A stretch of 64,000 nt of DNA from Monosporascus cannonballus. Taxonomy: Eukaryota > Ascomycota > Sordariomycetes > Xylariales. Location of the stretch: positions 1-64,000 of the forward strand of contig QJNS01000033.1 in assembly GCA_004154925.1 (NCBI GenBank), given 5' to 3'. Positions 62,360 through 64,000 of the stretch are shown piece by piece. The notes under the pieces were generated by a model. It was not told the origin of the DNA. It was given only the letters and a program-made list of their open reading frames with translations, and did not search any database. Position numbers and translations under genes: made by a program. Each line of letters opens with the position of its first letter. Position 1 is the first letter of the stretch.

Positions 62360-63454
62360 TTATAGGATGGTGCCAAATCTGCAGCAGTGTTAAGACATGC
62401 ATCAAGATGCACGAAGATTAGGGCTGGATGGGGGGACTTACCCAAAGGTCAGCTTGATGCTTTTCACATAATATTCGCTCCAGTTCCGCTTCGTCACTTC
62501 CTCCTGACCAACGGGAACGCCGGTCCACGTGACGCGCATCACGGTCACCCCGTCAACATCATTCTGGTCGAACTCAATCTCCTGCCTGGAATAGTGACCC
62601 TCGGGCCACTGGTTGAGCCGCCACGACTGAACGATCTTCGTAGGCTCCTCGAGCTCTACGTACTCTCCGGCCACATTACCGTCGAACAGCTCGAACCTGC
62701 CGCCCTTCTGTGCACCTTCGAATTTCTTGGGAGGGGCACGGGTAAAGGCAGCGAGGCACTGAGGGTCGGTGAATGTCTTGTAGAGTACCTCAGCTGTGGT
62801 GCGGAACTCCTCCTGATCCGTCACCGTGGTAGTATTGACCACACTGCCTCGGTTCGTCCGAGTGCCAGACGCGGCTGGGTTTTCGGCCGACTTGCCGCTC
62901 GGGGTGTGTAACTTGGGAGTAGAAAATCCACTAGAAGGGTTCGAGTTGGTGGTGTGCTGAATATCCTTGCCATGCTCAGCAATCAGGGCAGGCGAAAGCT
63001 TCAGGAACTCCTTCCGTAACTGAGAGACGAGCTTAGAGCGGACGAGGTCCTTGACGGGCTGCTTTTCCTTGGAGTCTGAGTAGATGTCGACGTCAAACTA
63101 GAGAAGTTAGTCGACCTGGTGTCTTACGTTACAGAGGGATCTACATACTACAAAGTCATCCTCCTCGGTGTCATGGGCGACCTCGGGAATGGTTATAGTG
63201 CCAGACACGTCATCTTCACCAGGGGCCGCTCCCGAGTACTCTAGGACGAGCCTCACATCGTAGATGGTGATGACCTTCCCCTTCCGCTGGCTGACATCAA
63301 CATCACCGTCCATGCTGATGACCTTGGTAATCCTCGCATTGACCTCTCCATCCTCAGCCGAGACCTTTGTCAGGTTTTCCGAAAACCATTTTTGAGTCCA
63401 CTCGCCAACGGGCTTGCTGACCCAATGCCAGTTGTTCGGGTTGTGCAGCGCCAT
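62360..63454 (-). CDS. aha1: Hsp90 co-chaperone Aha1 (activator of Hsp90 ATPase)
   Basis: Three exons: 63149-63454, 62442-63097 and 62360-62378, giving 326 aa. The N-terminal domain starts NPNNWHWVSKP, with ERNARI-like EVNARITKV, and binds the Hsp90 middle domain. A Ser/Thr/Pro linker near residues 155-190 follows, then the SRPBCC-fold AHSA1 domain (TTAEVLYKTFTDPQCLAAFT, GGRFELFDGNVAGEYVEL, WRLNQWPEGHYS). The second exon reaches a stop right after LTFG if read on. A donor GTAAGT at 62441 and a 63-nt intron instead lead to a 19-nt exon that completes LTFGFGTIL, the usual end of Aha1, so I choose that. It acts in the cytosol with Hsp90. An HSE-like word lies upstream at 63939. Confidence 0.93.
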
Positions 63455-64000
63455 TGCGTAGCTAAGTTGGGCTATCTATGTATTTATTCTAATGGAAGAA
63501 AATAGGGAGTTCTGATGGTCGGCTCTGTTAGTAGTTGGTCACGGACTCTCTAGCCATCATGTAACAGAAGGGGAGGATACACGGTGAGGATCAGATAAAG
63601 GTCTGGTGGACCACAGCATTTTGGTCATCAATGAAAGGGAGTACAAGTCGCTCTATGACTGGTGCCAGCTGGTATTATCATCATGGCATTGGGAGGCATA
63701 TACTTGGTAGAAATCACTGCCGAGAGAAAGAGAACTGAGAACTTACATAGCTACTATGCAGAAAGAAACCAATCGATGGAGTACCGAGATATCTCATCAA
63801 TCTCAGAGTTCACCGATTATTCACAGTGAATTGAATGATAAATAAGTAGACGAATGGAAAGAGAAGTTGAGGTCGGAGGGCACCAGGCCAACAACGAGCC
63901 TCAAATCTTTGATGCTTGAGACGAAAAAATGAATTGCAGAAAGCTCTAGAACCAAAGGGACTCTGAAGCAAGCCTGACAGCGTACGCCCGGCAGGTGTCC
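63455..64000. other. Upstream region of aha1
   Basis: AT-rich promoter region with no other gene seen; it holds the HSE-like site described separately. Confidence 0.4.
63939..63951. promoter_or_regulatory. Heat-shock-element-like site upstream of aha1
   Basis: GAA-AG-CTC-TA-GAA matches nGAAnnTTCnnGAAn with one mismatch (CTC for TTC), about 490 bp before the aha1 start. Hsf1 is known to control AHA1 in yeast, so it is plausible, but one site with a mismatch is weak evidence. Confidence 0.3.

Overview
The window is nuclear DNA of a filamentous ascomycete (Pezizomycotina, most likely Sordariomycetes; placement below that is a guess). Evidence: introns of about 50-130 nt with GTRNGT donors, CTAAC/CTGAC branch sites and YAG acceptors; a HET-domain gene; a fungal CorA-like accessory gene; a PA200/Blm10 with the fungal layout; solo LTRs; and large gene-poor spacers between single genes on both strands. 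Exon structures below were assembled by hand from reading frame, splice consensus and family motifs; no search was run.

Layout. 0-3.9 kb: a degenerate DHHC (DHFC) palmitoyltransferase-like gene, then a repeat-rich stretch with (AGACC)n/(GGTCT)n arms, a 4-copy ~80-bp repeat, a solo LTR with a 5-bp target duplication and a 3-copy ~92-bp repeat. 4-5.6 kb: a BSC6-like MFS transporter with a 15-nt micro-exon. 7.2-13.3 kb: proteasome activator Blm10/PA200. 15.3 kb: a 45-aa cysteine-rich protein, followed by a second LTR copy. 16.3-22.7 kb: an accessory block with a CorA-like membrane protein, a diverged duplicated segment and a frameshifted HET-domain gene. 24-26.2 kb: an SV2/SVOP-like MFS transporter. 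27.5-32.5 kb: meiotic helicase MER3/HFM1 with an in-frame UAG near its 3' end. 33.6-35.3 kb: a UDP-galactose-type transporter. 37.9-40.8 kb: a large disordered protein. 41-45.6 kb: gene-poor. 45.6-48.9 kb: GPI mannosyltransferase 2 (Gpi18) and a fungal protein of unknown function. 52.2-53 kb: a secreted IgE-binding-like protein. 53.4-60.8 kb: a divergent pair, GH2 beta-galactosidase and lactose-permease-like transporter. 62.4-63.5 kb: Hsp90 co-chaperone Aha1.

The clearest functional unit is the divergent beta-galactosidase/permease pair, which resembles the yeast LAC4-LAC12 arrangement: one gene imports a beta-galactoside and the other hydrolyses it. Most other genes are unlinked housekeeping functions (proteasome, GPI anchor, Golgi sugar transport, Hsp90, meiosis).

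The two observations I consider most worth testing concern RNA processing. First, the permease carries what reads as a [D1,2] spliceosomal twin intron (stwintron): an inner intron splits the G and T of the outer intron's donor, and only consecutive excision gives the conserved PESPRWL motif. Second, MER3 has an in-frame UAG followed by 132 more open codons in the same frame; in a meiosis gene this is a candidate for sexual-stage A-to-I editing (UAG to UGG) or readthrough.
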